NCBI GenBank assembly: GCA_002409995.1
Contig: DHOR01000030.1
Coordinates: 1 to 64,000, forward strand
DNA: 64,000 bases
From: Hungatella sp. UBA5385
GTDB taxonomy: Bacteria; Bacillota; Clostridia; Lachnospirales; Lachnospiraceae
Direction of reading: 5' to 3'
Part shown: piece by piece, positions 40,647-49,821 of the stretch
How the letters are laid out: each line of letters opens with the position of its first letter
Position numbering within the stretch: the first letter of the stretch is position 1
The notes under the pieces: model-generated
What the model was told of the DNA's origin: nothing
Seen by the model: the letters and a program-made list of their open reading frames with translations, nothing else
The model's database searches: none
Position numbers and translations under genes: made by a program

Positions 40647-43091
40647 CTGTGAGAAAAATGCCTCTGCATAATTGACAGAAGCCATTGCATCTCTGCAATA
40701 CTGATCTGCATCTATGGTTCTTGCGTACTCCTCTGTGAGAACAGCCCCGCCTACCATTACTCTGGTATTCGGACAGGTTTTCCGCAGCTGTTTAATGGTC
40801 TCCTCCATACTTGGCACAGTGGTTGTCATCAGCGCACTTAAACCAACCAGCTTCACATCTTTGGAAACCGCAGTTTCCACAATCAGCTCAGGAGGCACAT
40901 CTTTTCCAAGGTCTATCACATCATAGCTATAGTTTTCCAGAAGTACCTTCACAATATTCTTGCCAATATCATGAATATCTCCCTTTACTGTAGCCAGAAT
41001 AATGGTTCCTTTTTTCTTCTCTACAGTGCCGGATTTTGCCATTTTCTCCTTAATCACCTCAAAGGCTGATTTAGCTGCTTCGGCACTCATAAGAAGCTGA
41101 GGAAGAAATACAGTTCCTTTTTCAAATCCCTTTCCTACCTTGTCAAGAGCAGGAATCAGTTCTTCATTGATGATCTCCAGCGGTTCTTTGATTTCCAGAA
41201 GCTGGGTGGCTGCTGTATGAGCGCGTTCCTTTAAACCTTTTTCCACACTTTCTCCCAAGGTTAAATCATCGCCTGCACCACCGCCTGAAGCACTCAAGCC
41301 TGTGCCTGAGCCTCCAGCCTTAACAGTCTGTCCAAGTGTTGCCACCTGACCGCTGTATACTGCTATATAATCGCTGCATTGAGGGTCTAAGTCTGCCAAC
41401 GCTCTGAAGCTGTAATAGGACCTCATCATTGCCTCTGAATTAGGATTGATAATCGCTGCATTTAAACCGTTCTGCAATGCCATTGCAAAAAAGGTGGCAT
41501 TGATAATCTCTCTCTGAGGAAGCCCAAAGGAGATATTGGATACACCTAAAATGGTTTTTCCACCCAGATCATCTCTCACCCGCCTTACTGCTTCCAATGT
41601 AGTAAGTGCTCCTTTACTGTCTGAGCTTACAGTCATACAAAGGGCATCTATGATAATATCTTTTCTGCCGATTCCGTATTCAGCAGCTTTTTTATAGATT
41701 TTCTCTGCTACCTTGATTCTTCCGTCAGCAGTTTCAGGAATCCCCTCCTCATCAAGGGCAAGAGCCACTACAACACCGCCATATTTCTGAACAAGAGGAA
41801 ATACAGCTTCCATTACCTCCTGTTTTCCATTGACAGAGTTAATCAAAGGTTTTCCATTATATACCCTCATGGCACGTTCCATTGCATCCATATTGGAGGT
41901 GTCAATCTGTAGAGGCAGGTCAATAATGCTTTGAAGCTCTTTTACAACTTCCTCCATCATGGAAGGTTCGTCTATTTCAGGAAGCCCTACATTGACATCC
42001 AGAACATGAGCCCCGTTGTCCTGCTGGGCAACCCCTTCTCTTAAAATATATTCCAGATTGTGATCTCTCAATGCCTGCTTAAATTTGGATTTACCTGTAG
42101 GGTTGATTCTTTCTCCGATAATCACAGGGTTTTTATCTATGACAACTGCCTGGGCATAGGAAGAAATCACAGTTCTGTTTTTATCCTCTGGAAGGCTGAC
42201 AGGCAGGTCCTTACATAGAGAAACCACCTTCCTGATATGTTCCGGTGTAGTTCCGCAGCAGCCGCCAATAATACCGGCTCCAAGCTCTCCGATCTCCTTC
42301 ATGATTGCAGCAAATTCATCTGCATCTATATCATAGACAGTTCTTCCGCCTTCACTTCTTGGCAGCCCTGCATTGGGGTTGACAATAACCGGGACAGAAG
42401 CTGCCTCTATCATACTTTTGAAGATATCCTTCATCTGAACAGGACCAAGGCCACAGTTAATTCCCAGCGCATCCACTCCAAGACCTTCTAAAAGGGCAGT
42501 GGTTGACTCCACATTACCCCCTGTTAAAAGCTTGCCCTTGCTGTCAAATATAGTTGTGACAAAGACCGGCAGACTGGAGTTTTCCTTAGCTGCCAGCACT
42601 GCTGCTTTTGCCTCATAGCTGTCACTCATTGTCTCAATCAGTATGAGATCAGCGCCTTCTCCGGCTCCAATCCGCACCACTTCTGAGAACATTTCATAGG
42701 CATCTTCAAAATCCAGATCACCCAAAGGCTTTAACAGCTTTCCGGTAGGTCCGATATCCAAAGCAATATACCCTTTTCTTCCCGGAAATGGATAAACCGC
42801 TTCTTCTACGGCCTGTTTCGCATTCTTCACAGCAGCAGCTACAATCTCTTCGATATCAAATTCGCTGTCTTTGTTGTATTTTAATCCATTGGCACCAAAG
42901 GTATTGGTCTTAATTATGTCAGCCCCTGCTTCCAGATAATCTCTGTGGAGCTTAACAATGACCTCAGGGTGCTTAATATTCCATGTTTCCGGCAGCTCTC
43001 CAGGCTTTAGTCCGCTTTCCTGTAATAGACTGCCTGTTCCGCCATCAAAAAAAACAATTCGCTCCCTGATTTCTTCCAGTATTGACTTCAT
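40641..43091 (-). CDS. metH: Cobalamin-dependent methionine synthase, lacks reactivation domain
   Basis: An 816-residue MetH core that moves a methyl group from methyltetrahydrofolate to homocysteine through cobalamin. Domains in order: homocysteine-binding barrel (residues about 1-300, zinc cysteines in LGINCGLGP and GGCCGTTPEH), pterin-binding barrel (about 320-580, INPTGKSKFKQAL), B12 cap and B12-binding domain (about 600-816, with the DxHxxG motif in VKGDIHDIGKNIVKVLLENY). The C-terminal AdoMet reactivation domain is missing and is encoded by the preceding gene. I chose ATG at 43091 with GGAGGAAG upstream. The stop lies in a perfect inverted repeat. Confidence 0.94.
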   Translation of the reverse strand: MKSILEEIRERIVFFDGGTGSLLQESGLKPGELPETWNIKHPEVIVKLHRDYLEAGADIIKTNTFGANGLKYNKDSEFDIEEIVAAAVKNAKQAVEEAVYPFPGRKGYIALDIGPTGKLLKPLGDLDFEDAYEMFSEVVRIGAGEGADLILIETMSDSYEAKAAVLAAKENSSLPVFVTTIFDSKGKLLTGGNVESTTALLEGLGVDALGINCGLGPVQMKDIFKSMIEAASVPVIVNPNAGLPRSEGGRTVYDIDADEFAAIMKEIGELGAGIIGGCCGTTPEHIRKVVSLCKDLPVSLPEDKNRTVISSYAQAVVIDKNPVIIGERINPTGKSKFKQALRDHNLEYILREGVAQQDNGAHVLDVNVGLPEIDEPSMMEEVVKELQSIIDLPLQIDTSNMDAMERAMRVYNGKPLINSVNGKQEVMEAVFPLVQKYGGVVVALALDEEGIPETADGRIKVAEKIYKKAAEYGIGRKDIIIDALCMTVSSDSKGALTTLEAVRRVRDDLGGKTILGVSNISFGLPQREIINATFFAMALQNGLNAAIINPNSEAMMRSYYSFRALADLDPQCSDYIAVYSGQVATLGQTVKAGGSGTGLSASGGGAGDDLTLGESVEKGLKERAHTAATQLLEIKEPLEIINEELIPALDKVGKGFEKGTVFLPQLLMSAEAAKSAFEVIKEKMAKSGTVEKKKGTIILATVKGDIHDIGKNIVKVLLENYSYDVIDLGKDVPPELIVETAVSKDVKLVGLSALMTTTVPSMEETIKQLRKTCPNTRVMVGGAVLTEEYARTIDADQYCRDAMASVNYAEAFFSQI

Positions 43092-43164
43092 ACAATCTCT
43101 TCCTCCACGATCTACGATAATTTCAGTCATTAACGAATTCTTAATTTCAGCCATTTACGAATTC

Positions 43165-43809
43165 TTAATTTCTACGATAGGCGCAGTCCTTTTTCCCACA
43201 GGCTTCACAGCCCTTTACTTCACATCTGTAAGGCTTTTTACTGATTCCCATTACAGCTGTCACTGATTTGCTGGGAGTCATCAGCAGACTGTCTGTTAAG
43301 TGAATCCCCACTCTTTTCCCTGTTTCCAGAGCTGCAGTAATGTCCTTCTGGCATTCCAAAGGAAAATCACCATATCCAGGACTGAACCTGGGTCTTAGAT
43401 ACAGGTCGTGTTCCTCATATTCCTTCTTAATAGCTGTGTTAATCTCATCACAGTATTCCTCTATCATAGCAGTAGCTGCTGCCTGCATCACCACAGCCTT
43501 GCTCATCTGCAGCTTTGTGTAGCGATGGAGCAAAACATCCACTTCTGTTCCCAAGGTGGCTGCAAATAGAATTGACATTTCACAATCCTTTAAATTCTTG
43601 GTTAAATTTTTGCTTTTTGTCTGAAATACTGTAAAATCAATCCTGTTTTCTTCCAAAAGCCTTAAAGGATACTCTCTGTAAAAGCTTTTGGGAGAAGCAG
43701 CTTTTAAAAGTTCTCCCACACATTCCTCAATTAAGAAGCTGACCGATTCGTCAGCTTCTTTCCTTCCATATCCAAGATAACGCCTGATTTCCCTGCGGCT
43801 TATGTCCAT
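43165..43809 (-). CDS. MetH reactivation (AdoMet-binding) domain protein
   Basis: A 214-residue stand-alone version of the methionine synthase activation domain, which remethylates inactive cob(II)alamin using AdoMet and a reductant. The diagnostic segment LRPRFSPGYGDFPLECQKDI binds AdoMet. A C-terminal motif CEVKGCEACGKKDCAYR adds four cysteines. It lies between metF and metH, so it completes the split MetH. The region around the start is duplicated: GAGCTGATTAATATG occurs twice in tandem, giving several possible starts. I use the last ATG at 43809. Confidence 0.9.
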   Translation of the reverse strand: MDISRREIRRYLGYGRKEADESVSFLIEECVGELLKAASPKSFYREYPLRLLEENRIDFTVFQTKSKNLTKNLKDCEMSILFAATLGTEVDVLLHRYTKLQMSKAVVMQAAATAMIEEYCDEINTAIKKEYEEHDLYLRPRFSPGYGDFPLECQKDITAALETGKRVGIHLTDSLLMTPSKSVTAVMGISKKPYRCEVKGCEACGKKDCAYRRN

Positions 43810-43856
43810 ATTAATCAGCTCCATATTAATCAGCTCCACCTTAATAAAAATCCCTG

Positions 43857-44714
43857 TTATATAATCCCTGTAAGATTGTTCTTGATTTTCGCAGCAACCT
43901 CCGGGTTGTTCATGGAGTATACATGAATTGCATTGACCCCATTGGCAATTAAGTCAATAATCTGCTCTGTGGCGTAAGCAATACCTGCCTGCTTCATAGC
44001 TGCCGGGTTGTCTCCAAAACGGTCTGCAATCGCCTTAAACCGCTGAGGAAGGTAAGTTCCTGACAGCTGACAGATTCTGCTGATCTGCTTCACATTGGTT
44101 ACAGGCATAATACCTGCAACCACAGGGACTGTAACTCCCTTTTCACGAATTCTATATAAGTAGTTATACAACACATGATTGTCAAAAAACATCTGGGTTG
44201 TGACAAAATCACAGCCAGCTTCCACCTTCTGCTTTAAATATTCGATATCAATGGTTTTATTGGCTGATTCCACATGCCCCTCCGGATAACAGGCTGCACC
44301 AATACAGAAATCCCCTGCCTCCTTAATCTCACGTATCAGCTGTGAGGCATACTGATAATCCTTTTCCACTGATCCGTCTGCAGGAATATCTCCTCTGAGG
44401 GCCAGTACATTCTCAATTCCTGCTTCCTTCAACGCCTCTAACACGGTATGAACCTTTTCCCTTGTAGAGGAAACACAGGTTAAATGAGCCAGAGAATTCA
44501 CATGATACTGATTATGTAATGCAGATGCAATATCAACAGTATAGCGGCTGGTACCTCCGCCGGCTCCGTAAGTCACACTCATAAAAGAAGGGTTTAACTT
44601 GGCAATCTCTGTAGCAGCCCGTTCTACAGACTCATATTTATCCTCTGTTTTTGGCGGAAATACTTCAAATGACAGAGTTGGCTTTCCCTGACTCAATATG
44701 TCCTTTATCTTCAT
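43857..44714 (-). CDS. metF: 5,10-methylenetetrahydrofolate reductase
   Basis: A 285-residue MetF making 5-methyltetrahydrofolate, the methyl donor used by MetH. Typical segments are TLSFEVFPPKTEDKYESVER, SVTYGAGGGTSRYTVDIAS and FVTTQMFFDNHVLYNYLYRI, plus AGIMPVTNVKQISRICQLSG. It is the first of three methionine genes in one operon (metF, activation domain, metH). Only 78 bases separate it from hflC upstream, too short for an S-box riboswitch, and I see none. Confidence 0.94.
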   Translation of the reverse strand: MKIKDILSQGKPTLSFEVFPPKTEDKYESVERAATEIAKLNPSFMSVTYGAGGGTSRYTVDIASALHNQYHVNSLAHLTCVSSTREKVHTVLEALKEAGIENVLALRGDIPADGSVEKDYQYASQLIREIKEAGDFCIGAACYPEGHVESANKTIDIEYLKQKVEAGCDFVTTQMFFDNHVLYNYLYRIREKGVTVPVVAGIMPVTNVKQISRICQLSGTYLPQRFKAIADRFGDNPAAMKQAGIAYATEQIIDLIANGVNAIHVYSMNNPEVAAKIKNNLTGII

Positions 44715-44792
44715 AATGTATAATCTCCAATCTTCTATCCCTTTAATCTTTTGAGTATCACTGTATCATAATTTTTTCTATCCCGCAACTAC

Positions 44793-45665
44793 TTACTGCC
44801 CTATAAAAATTCTGGCAAGATCAGAGTTGGCAGGAAGAATAAGGGTGTTGTTTTGTCCTTTTAAGGAAGCTCTCGCTGCATCTAATGATCTGGTAAATGC
44901 ATAAAATTCTGCTCTTTGGGGATCATTATAGGCTTCTGCCAGAATTCTCATATACTCAGCCTCTCCCTCTGCTTCAATTGCAGCAGCCTGAGCCTGGGCA
45001 TCTGAAATGCTGATTGCAACTTCACGATCAGTAGTATTGCGAATCTTCTGTGCTTCTGCCTGACCTTCTGCTGTATAGGTGGCTGCAATTTTATCTCTCT
45101 CTGATATCATTCTTTCATAAACTGCTGTTTTATTATCTGCCGGAAGGTCAAGACGTTTGGTCTCCACTGCCAGAAGCTTAATGCCATACTGCTCCATGGC
45201 ACCACCCACATTCTCCTGAATTGCCTGGGACAGTTCTCCGTCACGGCCACTGATGACTTCATTCTGACTCAAGCTTCCGATTACATTTTTAACAGAGTTA
45301 TAAACAACTGTATCAATTCTGTTCTCGGCATTTACTATGGAAGAATTAAGGGTCTGGGCAAATTTTAAAGGGTCTGTGATCTTCCACAGCACATAGCTGT
45401 CACTGAGCATGGTTTTCTTATCCATGGTAATTACATCAGAGGCAGCTAGGTCGTAGAGAAGAATCTCTTTGGGAATGGTATCCGCGGTCTCAATAAAAGG
45501 CATTTTTAATGAAACACCGGCATTGTCTATGACATGTTCTACACGTCCAAAACGGCGGATCAGACGGAATTCATTTTCCTGTGTCACTACAACAGAGCTT
45601 GACAATATGATCAGTGCTGCTATGGCTAAGGTGCCGGCAATAACTAATTTACCTGTTTTTTTCAT
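44793..45665 (-). CDS. hflC: HflC-like SPFH protein
   Basis: A 290-residue membrane protein of the SPFH/prohibitin family that with HflK forms a ring modulating FtsH proteolysis. One N-terminal membrane helix (LVIAGTLAIAALIILSSSVVV) is followed by the SPFH domain (about 25-190) and a long coiled coil ending in QKIRNTTDREVAISISDAQAQ and EYMRILAEAYNDPQRAEFYA. I chose ATG at 45665 with GAGGAGAACTAAT upstream, one base after the hflK stop. No ftsH gene is nearby. Confidence 0.88.
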   Translation of the reverse strand: MKKTGKLVIAGTLAIAALIILSSSVVVTQENEFRLIRRFGRVEHVIDNAGVSLKMPFIETADTIPKEILLYDLAASDVITMDKKTMLSDSYVLWKITDPLKFAQTLNSSIVNAENRIDTVVYNSVKNVIGSLSQNEVISGRDGELSQAIQENVGGAMEQYGIKLLAVETKRLDLPADNKTAVYERMISERDKIAATYTAEGQAEAQKIRNTTDREVAISISDAQAQAAAIEAEGEAEYMRILAEAYNDPQRAEFYAFTRSLDAARASLKGQNNTLILPANSDLARIFIGQ

Positions 45666-45666
45666 A

Positions 45667-46665
45667 TTAGTTCTCCTCTCCTGCATTCTCAGTTACATTC
45701 TCAGATGCTCCATTCTGGTTCTCTGTTACAAAGCTGTCCAGAGGCAATATAGTGCTTGTCTGATCTGTTCCGTCAATTATTACCTTCATGCCTGGAAGCA
45801 CGTCTTCCATTGCTTCATAAAACATACGCTTTCTAGTCACTTCAGGATTTTTTATGTATTCTGCATACATTGCATTAAACTGAGCTACATCTCCGTTTGC
45901 CTCATTGACCCTTTGGGCTTTTCCTGATTCAGCCTCCTGAAGGATTTTATCTGTCTGAGCTGTAGCGGCAGGCAGCTTTTCATTTCTGTATTTATTGGCA
46001 TTGTTAATGGCTGTTTCCTTGCCCTGCTTAGCTGTTTCCACAGCTTTAAAAGCTTCCATAACTTCATTGGTAGGCGGTTCAGAGTCCTGAATGGTCACAT
46101 TGACCACTGTAAGCCCTACATCATGCTGCTGAAGCTTTTCCATCACCATCTCTTTGACTGTGGATTGAATCTCATTTTTCCCTGTTGTGAGAACAGCATC
46201 CACATCATAGCTTCCAATGACAGTACGAATACAGCTTCTGCTGATATTCTGGAGAATTAATACAGGGTCCTCTGATGCGTAAACTGCCTTCACCGGGTCT
46301 GCAACCTTATATTCCACGAAGAAATCCACATTGACGAAGTTATAATCCTTTGTGATCATCAGGGAATCAATTTCCTCGCTTTCGTTGTCAGCAAGATCAT
46401 AGCCAAGGGCAAATCCCTGAATGGTAGTATTAACCTTCTGTACCTGCTGTACAAAAGGCAGTTTGAAATGAAGGCCCGGTTCCGTTACTGCTCCCGGTTT
46501 TCCAAGTGTAGTCAGCACTGCCTGCTCCTGCTCCTCAATGTTGTAAGCACTGTTGAGAAGGATAAGCGGCACTGCAATTACTAATACTGCCAGAAATCCT
46601 GATTTTTTAAAAAATCCTGTAACTTTCTTTACCTTTTCATTCTTTTTTGGGTCAAATGTTTCCAT
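45667..46665 (-). CDS. hflK: HflK-like SPFH protein
   Basis: A 332-residue partner of HflC. An N-terminal membrane helix (GFLAVLVIAVPLILLNSAYNI) precedes an SPFH domain with EEQEQAVLTTLGKPGAVTEPG and LHFKLPFVQQVQKVNTTIQG, then a coiled coil rich in Ala/Glu/Lys. I chose ATG at 46665 with AGAAAGGTGG upstream. The open frame continues to 46755 but without a start signal. It is coupled to hflC (TAATATG). Confidence 0.88.
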   Translation of the reverse strand: METFDPKKNEKVKKVTGFFKKSGFLAVLVIAVPLILLNSAYNIEEQEQAVLTTLGKPGAVTEPGLHFKLPFVQQVQKVNTTIQGFALGYDLADNESEEIDSLMITKDYNFVNVDFFVEYKVADPVKAVYASEDPVLILQNISRSCIRTVIGSYDVDAVLTTGKNEIQSTVKEMVMEKLQQHDVGLTVVNVTIQDSEPPTNEVMEAFKAVETAKQGKETAINNANKYRNEKLPAATAQTDKILQEAESGKAQRVNEANGDVAQFNAMYAEYIKNPEVTRKRMFYEAMEDVLPGMKVIIDGTDQTSTILPLDSFVTENQNGASENVTENAGEEN

Positions 46666-46719
46666 AGTTTCCACCTTTCTCTTGGTTTTCTGTTTCAGAG
46701 TATCACATACTCCCCCTAA

Positions 46720-46764
46720 AAAGAAAAGACTTTTACCGACACCATCAGGTATCAATAAAAGTCT
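46720..46764 (-). terminator. Terminator of zinc-ribbon gene
   Basis: AAGACTTTTA (46726-46735) pairs with TAAAAGTCTT (46755-46764), followed on the minus strand by TTTTCTTTTT. Confidence 0.8.
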
Positions 46765-46770
46765 TGACCA

Positions 46771-47964
46771 TTATAACTCCTGATCTGCCCAGGCTTCTGA
46801 GTTGGGCGCTGCATAGATATATGTTATGGAATCCTCACAATAGATATCGATATAAAACATTCCTTCTAAAATTTCTTCATCTTTCCTGTTGACAATACTA
46901 TCCTGAACTATTTCCATAATTTCTGTAATCCTGCTGTCTTCATCTCCTATTTCAGCATATTCCTCAGCAGTCTCTAAGAAATGCTTCAGGTAATCAAGAC
47001 TTGCTTCATCATTCTCCAGTGCTGAATTGTAATCATGAAGTCTGCCGCTTACGTTGTCATAGGATAAGTCTACATATTGATAACCAAGCTCATCCTCTGT
47101 CAATGGGTCAGTCATTATAAATATATCTACCAGATAATAATAGGTTAAGTCCTCCCCTTCATCTACAATATTGCTTGTATAAGAATCCCTCTCTACTTCA
47201 TAACCATAGTCCTGAGATGCTATATAAGAATGCATCTCTTCAGAAATCTGATTACCATCTATGGAAAAATGATCATAACCAGTACATTCAAGACCGGCTG
47301 CCTTTACTTCCTCATCTGTTAATTCTTTGAACTGATTAGCATAATCACCATAATCAGCGTAATCGTCATCAGATATATACGCTTCTGTATTGTTATCTTC
47401 GGAAATGGGTGTGTCAACAACCAGGTTATCAATAACTTCATTAATGGTAATACTATTACTGGACTTCTGAGTGGTATGTAATGAATTACCTACAATAGCA
47501 AGAGAGTACATCACTATTATTAAACACACTACCAGAACTGCTATTTTGTTGGTTTTAGGTGCAGATTTCTGTCCTGGCTGTTTACCTGCCGGCTGCACTC
47601 CACGATTTCCTACAGATTGTTGACCATGGTTTCCTATAGACTGTGCTCTGCGGTTTCCTGCAGGTTGTTGTCCGCGGTTCCCTGCAGATTGTTGGCCGCG
47701 GTTCCCCAAAGACTGTTGTCCGTGATTTCCCGCAGGCTGTTTCCCACGATTCCCCTGACCTCCCTGCTGTCTATTCTCTCCATAACGCTGCCTTTCCTCA
47801 GGCATATTATGATAATCGCAATCGATTTCAAAATCAGGATGGTTCTCATTCAAATAATAATCAACTTCTATCATCTTAGGCCGTCTGACATACTTCTTAC
47901 AAAATGAGCAATAATTCATCTCATTGACTGGAAGATCGCAGATAGGGCAAATTTTCTTTATCAT
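46771..47964 (-). CDS. Zinc-ribbon membrane protein with 8-residue repeats
   Basis: I do not recognise the family beyond its parts. The 397-residue product has an N-terminal zinc ribbon (CPICDLPVNEMNYCSFC, residues 6-22), a low-complexity region with about seven 8-residue repeats of the form GNRGQQSA (about 65-135), one membrane helix (IAVLVVCLIIVMYSLAIVG, about 145-163) and an acidic, probably extracellular C-terminal domain of about 225 residues. The DNA repeats are 24 bp and could recombine. Its position between a small HTH-like gene and hflK suggests a membrane or envelope sensor, but that is inference. Confidence 0.65.
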   Translation of the reverse strand: MIKKICPICDLPVNEMNYCSFCKKYVRRPKMIEVDYYLNENHPDFEIDCDYHNMPEERQRYGENRQQGGQGNRGKQPAGNHGQQSLGNRGQQSAGNRGQQPAGNRRAQSIGNHGQQSVGNRGVQPAGKQPGQKSAPKTNKIAVLVVCLIIVMYSLAIVGNSLHTTQKSSNSITINEVIDNLVVDTPISEDNNTEAYISDDDYADYGDYANQFKELTDEEVKAAGLECTGYDHFSIDGNQISEEMHSYIASQDYGYEVERDSYTSNIVDEGEDLTYYYLVDIFIMTDPLTEDELGYQYVDLSYDNVSGRLHDYNSALENDEASLDYLKHFLETAEEYAEIGDEDSRITEIMEIVQDSIVNRKDEEILEGMFYIDIYCEDSITYIYAAPNSEAWADQEL

Positions 47965-47974
47965 TTTTTATCTC

Positions 47975-48307
47975 CTAACCCAACACCAAATGGGCAACTG
48001 CAATTTCATCATCTTCCCGAAATCCCTGAGCACAGACCTGTATATTATAAACGTACTGCTTATCAAGCCCTGTAAGAGCAGCAATCTCTTCTATACTTTT
48101 CCCCTTCTGTGCCAGTTCCAACACTGTATGAACATCTGCTGCTGTTTTCTTAAGAAGCTCATCAGTATTATGGTCTACATTTAGACCTTTATCCGTCTCA
48201 TCATCCTCAGTAATAAAATTCTCCAATGACAATTCACGACCCTGTTCTGGGTTTTTATAATAATCCTCTGATAATTCCCAGTCTTTTTCCTGTTCTTTTT
48301 CTGACAT
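47975..48307 (-). CDS. Small acidic protein with HTH-like C-terminus
   Basis: A 110-residue acidic protein. Residues 70-100 (LAQKGKSIEEIAALTGLDKQYVYNIQVCAQGF) read, over two short pieces, like a helix-turn-helix: KSIEEIAALTGLDKQYVYNI. The N-terminal half is rich in Glu and Asp and has no known domain. I chose ATG at 48307 with GGAGG upstream. It lies 10 bases before the zinc-ribbon membrane protein and is probably its operon partner. Confidence 0.6.
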   Translation of the reverse strand: MSEKEQEKDWELSEDYYKNPEQGRELSLENFITEDDETDKGLNVDHNTDELLKKTAADVHTVLELAQKGKSIEEIAALTGLDKQYVYNIQVCAQGFREDDEIAVAHLVLG

Positions 48308-48322
48308 ATATATGCCTCCTTT

Positions 48323-48352
48323 CAAAAACAGGCAGGTTCCAGGGAACCTGCC
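48323..48352 (-). terminator. ftsZ terminator
   Basis: GGCAGGTTCC and GGAACCTGCC form a tight 10-bp hairpin with a 2-base loop, followed by TTTTT on the minus strand. Confidence 0.9.
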
Positions 48353-48371
48353 ATGTAGATAAACATAATCA

Positions 48372-49691
48372 TTATCTCTTATTCTTTAAGAAATCCGGAA
48401 TATTAATCTGAACCTCTCTGTTTACAGTTGGTCTGTAGGACTGACCACCACCCTGATTCGGATTCTGGGCACCAGCTTGTCCACCATAATTAGGATTGCT
48501 GTAGTTAGGGTTAGGAGTCCCATAATTACTCTGTCCGCCATAGTTAGGTTTATTATAGTTAGGATTAGGTGTAGGAACAGTACTGTTGTAATTAGGGTTA
48601 TAATTGGGGTTATATCCAGGTGCTGCTGCAGTTGCTGCCACTTCCTGGCTGCCGCTCTGACCCTTAGGTACAGCGGCCTTAGGCTGCTTAAAGGGCTGAT
48701 TGCCAAAATTAGTCATTACCTTAGATACAGGCATCTCTGTGTGAAGATCAAGACCTGTAGCAATCACTGTAATGCTGGCTTCATCCTGTGCATTCTCATC
48801 ATACATAGCACCGAAGATAATATTGGCATCATCGCCTGCCATCTCCTGAACGTAGCTGGCAGCTTCATTAGCCTCAATCAGGCTGATATCGCCGGAAATA
48901 TTAATAATAACATGGGATGCACCCTCAATGGTAGTCTCAAGAAGCGGGCTGGATACTGCCTGCTTCACAGCTTCCAGAGCTTTCTCATCACCCTTTGCCT
49001 TACCAATACCAATATGAGCGATACCCTTATCAGTCATAACAGTCTGTACGTCTGCAAAGTCTAAGTTAATAAGACCAGGTACATTGATTAAGTCAGTAAT
49101 ACCCTGAACTGCCTGCTGAAGCACTTCATCAGCCTTCTTCAAAGCATCTGGCATGGTTGTCCTTCTGTCAACAATCTCAAGAAGACGATCATTGGGAATC
49201 ACAATTAAGGTATCAACGCTTTCCTGTAAACGTTCGATACCTGTTACGGCATTACTCATACGAGTTCTTGCTTCAAAGCGGAAAGGCTTTGTCACAACAC
49301 CAACAGTCAGTATGCCCATATCTTTTGCAATTTTAGCAACAATCGGTGCTGCACCTGTACCGGTTCCGCCGCCCATACCACAGGTAACGAATACCATATC
49401 AGCACCCTTCATAGCCTGAGCCAGCTCGTCCGCACTCTCTTCTGCTGCTTTCTCGCCCATCTCCGGCTTGGCACCTGCGCCCAGTCCTTTTGTTAATTTT
49501 TCTCCAATCTGCATGGCTGTAGGAGCCTTACAAAACTGCAGCGCCTGTTTATCTGTATTAATTCCGATGAATTCAACACCGGCAATATTCTCGTCAATCA
49601 TACGGTTCACAGCATTATTGCCTGCACCGCCTACACCAATCACCAGAATTCTGGCTGCATTATCCGCTTCATTTATTTTAATCTCTAACAA
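48372..49691 (-). CDS. ftsZ: Cell division protein FtsZ
   Basis: A 439-residue tubulin-like GTPase that forms the division ring. The GTP motif GGGTGTGAAPIVAKIAKDMG and the GGAGNNAVNRM loop are clear. The C-terminal linker (about 325-430) is rich in Asn, Pro, Tyr and Gly with NPNY repeats, and the last residues INIPDFLKNKR form the binding tail for partners. I chose TTG at 49691 because AAAGGAGG sits 8 bases upstream; no ATG fits. It is the last gene of the division cluster and ends at a strong terminator. Confidence 0.95.
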   Translation of the reverse strand: MLEIKINEADNAARILVIGVGGAGNNAVNRMIDENIAGVEFIGINTDKQALQFCKAPTAMQIGEKLTKGLGAGAKPEMGEKAAEESADELAQAMKGADMVFVTCGMGGGTGTGAAPIVAKIAKDMGILTVGVVTKPFRFEARTRMSNAVTGIERLQESVDTLIVIPNDRLLEIVDRRTTMPDALKKADEVLQQAVQGITDLINVPGLINLDFADVQTVMTDKGIAHIGIGKAKGDEKALEAVKQAVSSPLLETTIEGASHVIINISGDISLIEANEAASYVQEMAGDDANIIFGAMYDENAQDEASITVIATGLDLHTEMPVSKVMTNFGNQPFKQPKAAVPKGQSGSQEVAATAAAPGYNPNYNPNYNSTVPTPNPNYNKPNYGGQSNYGTPNPNYSNPNYGGQAGAQNPNQGGGQSYRPTVNREVQINIPDFLKNKR

Positions 49692-49821
49692 GATTATATC
49701 CTCCTTTAACCACAAACAGCTTACTTTATAGACCTACCTAATATAATATTTGATTTTCACAAAAATATCAACCATTATTTCAACAAAATTACTGGTAAAT
49801 GCAATTATCATGTATTTATTT

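Noticed and set aside
44715..44792. S-box (SAM) riboswitch before metF
   Set aside because: The 78-base gap is too short and lacks the conserved core.
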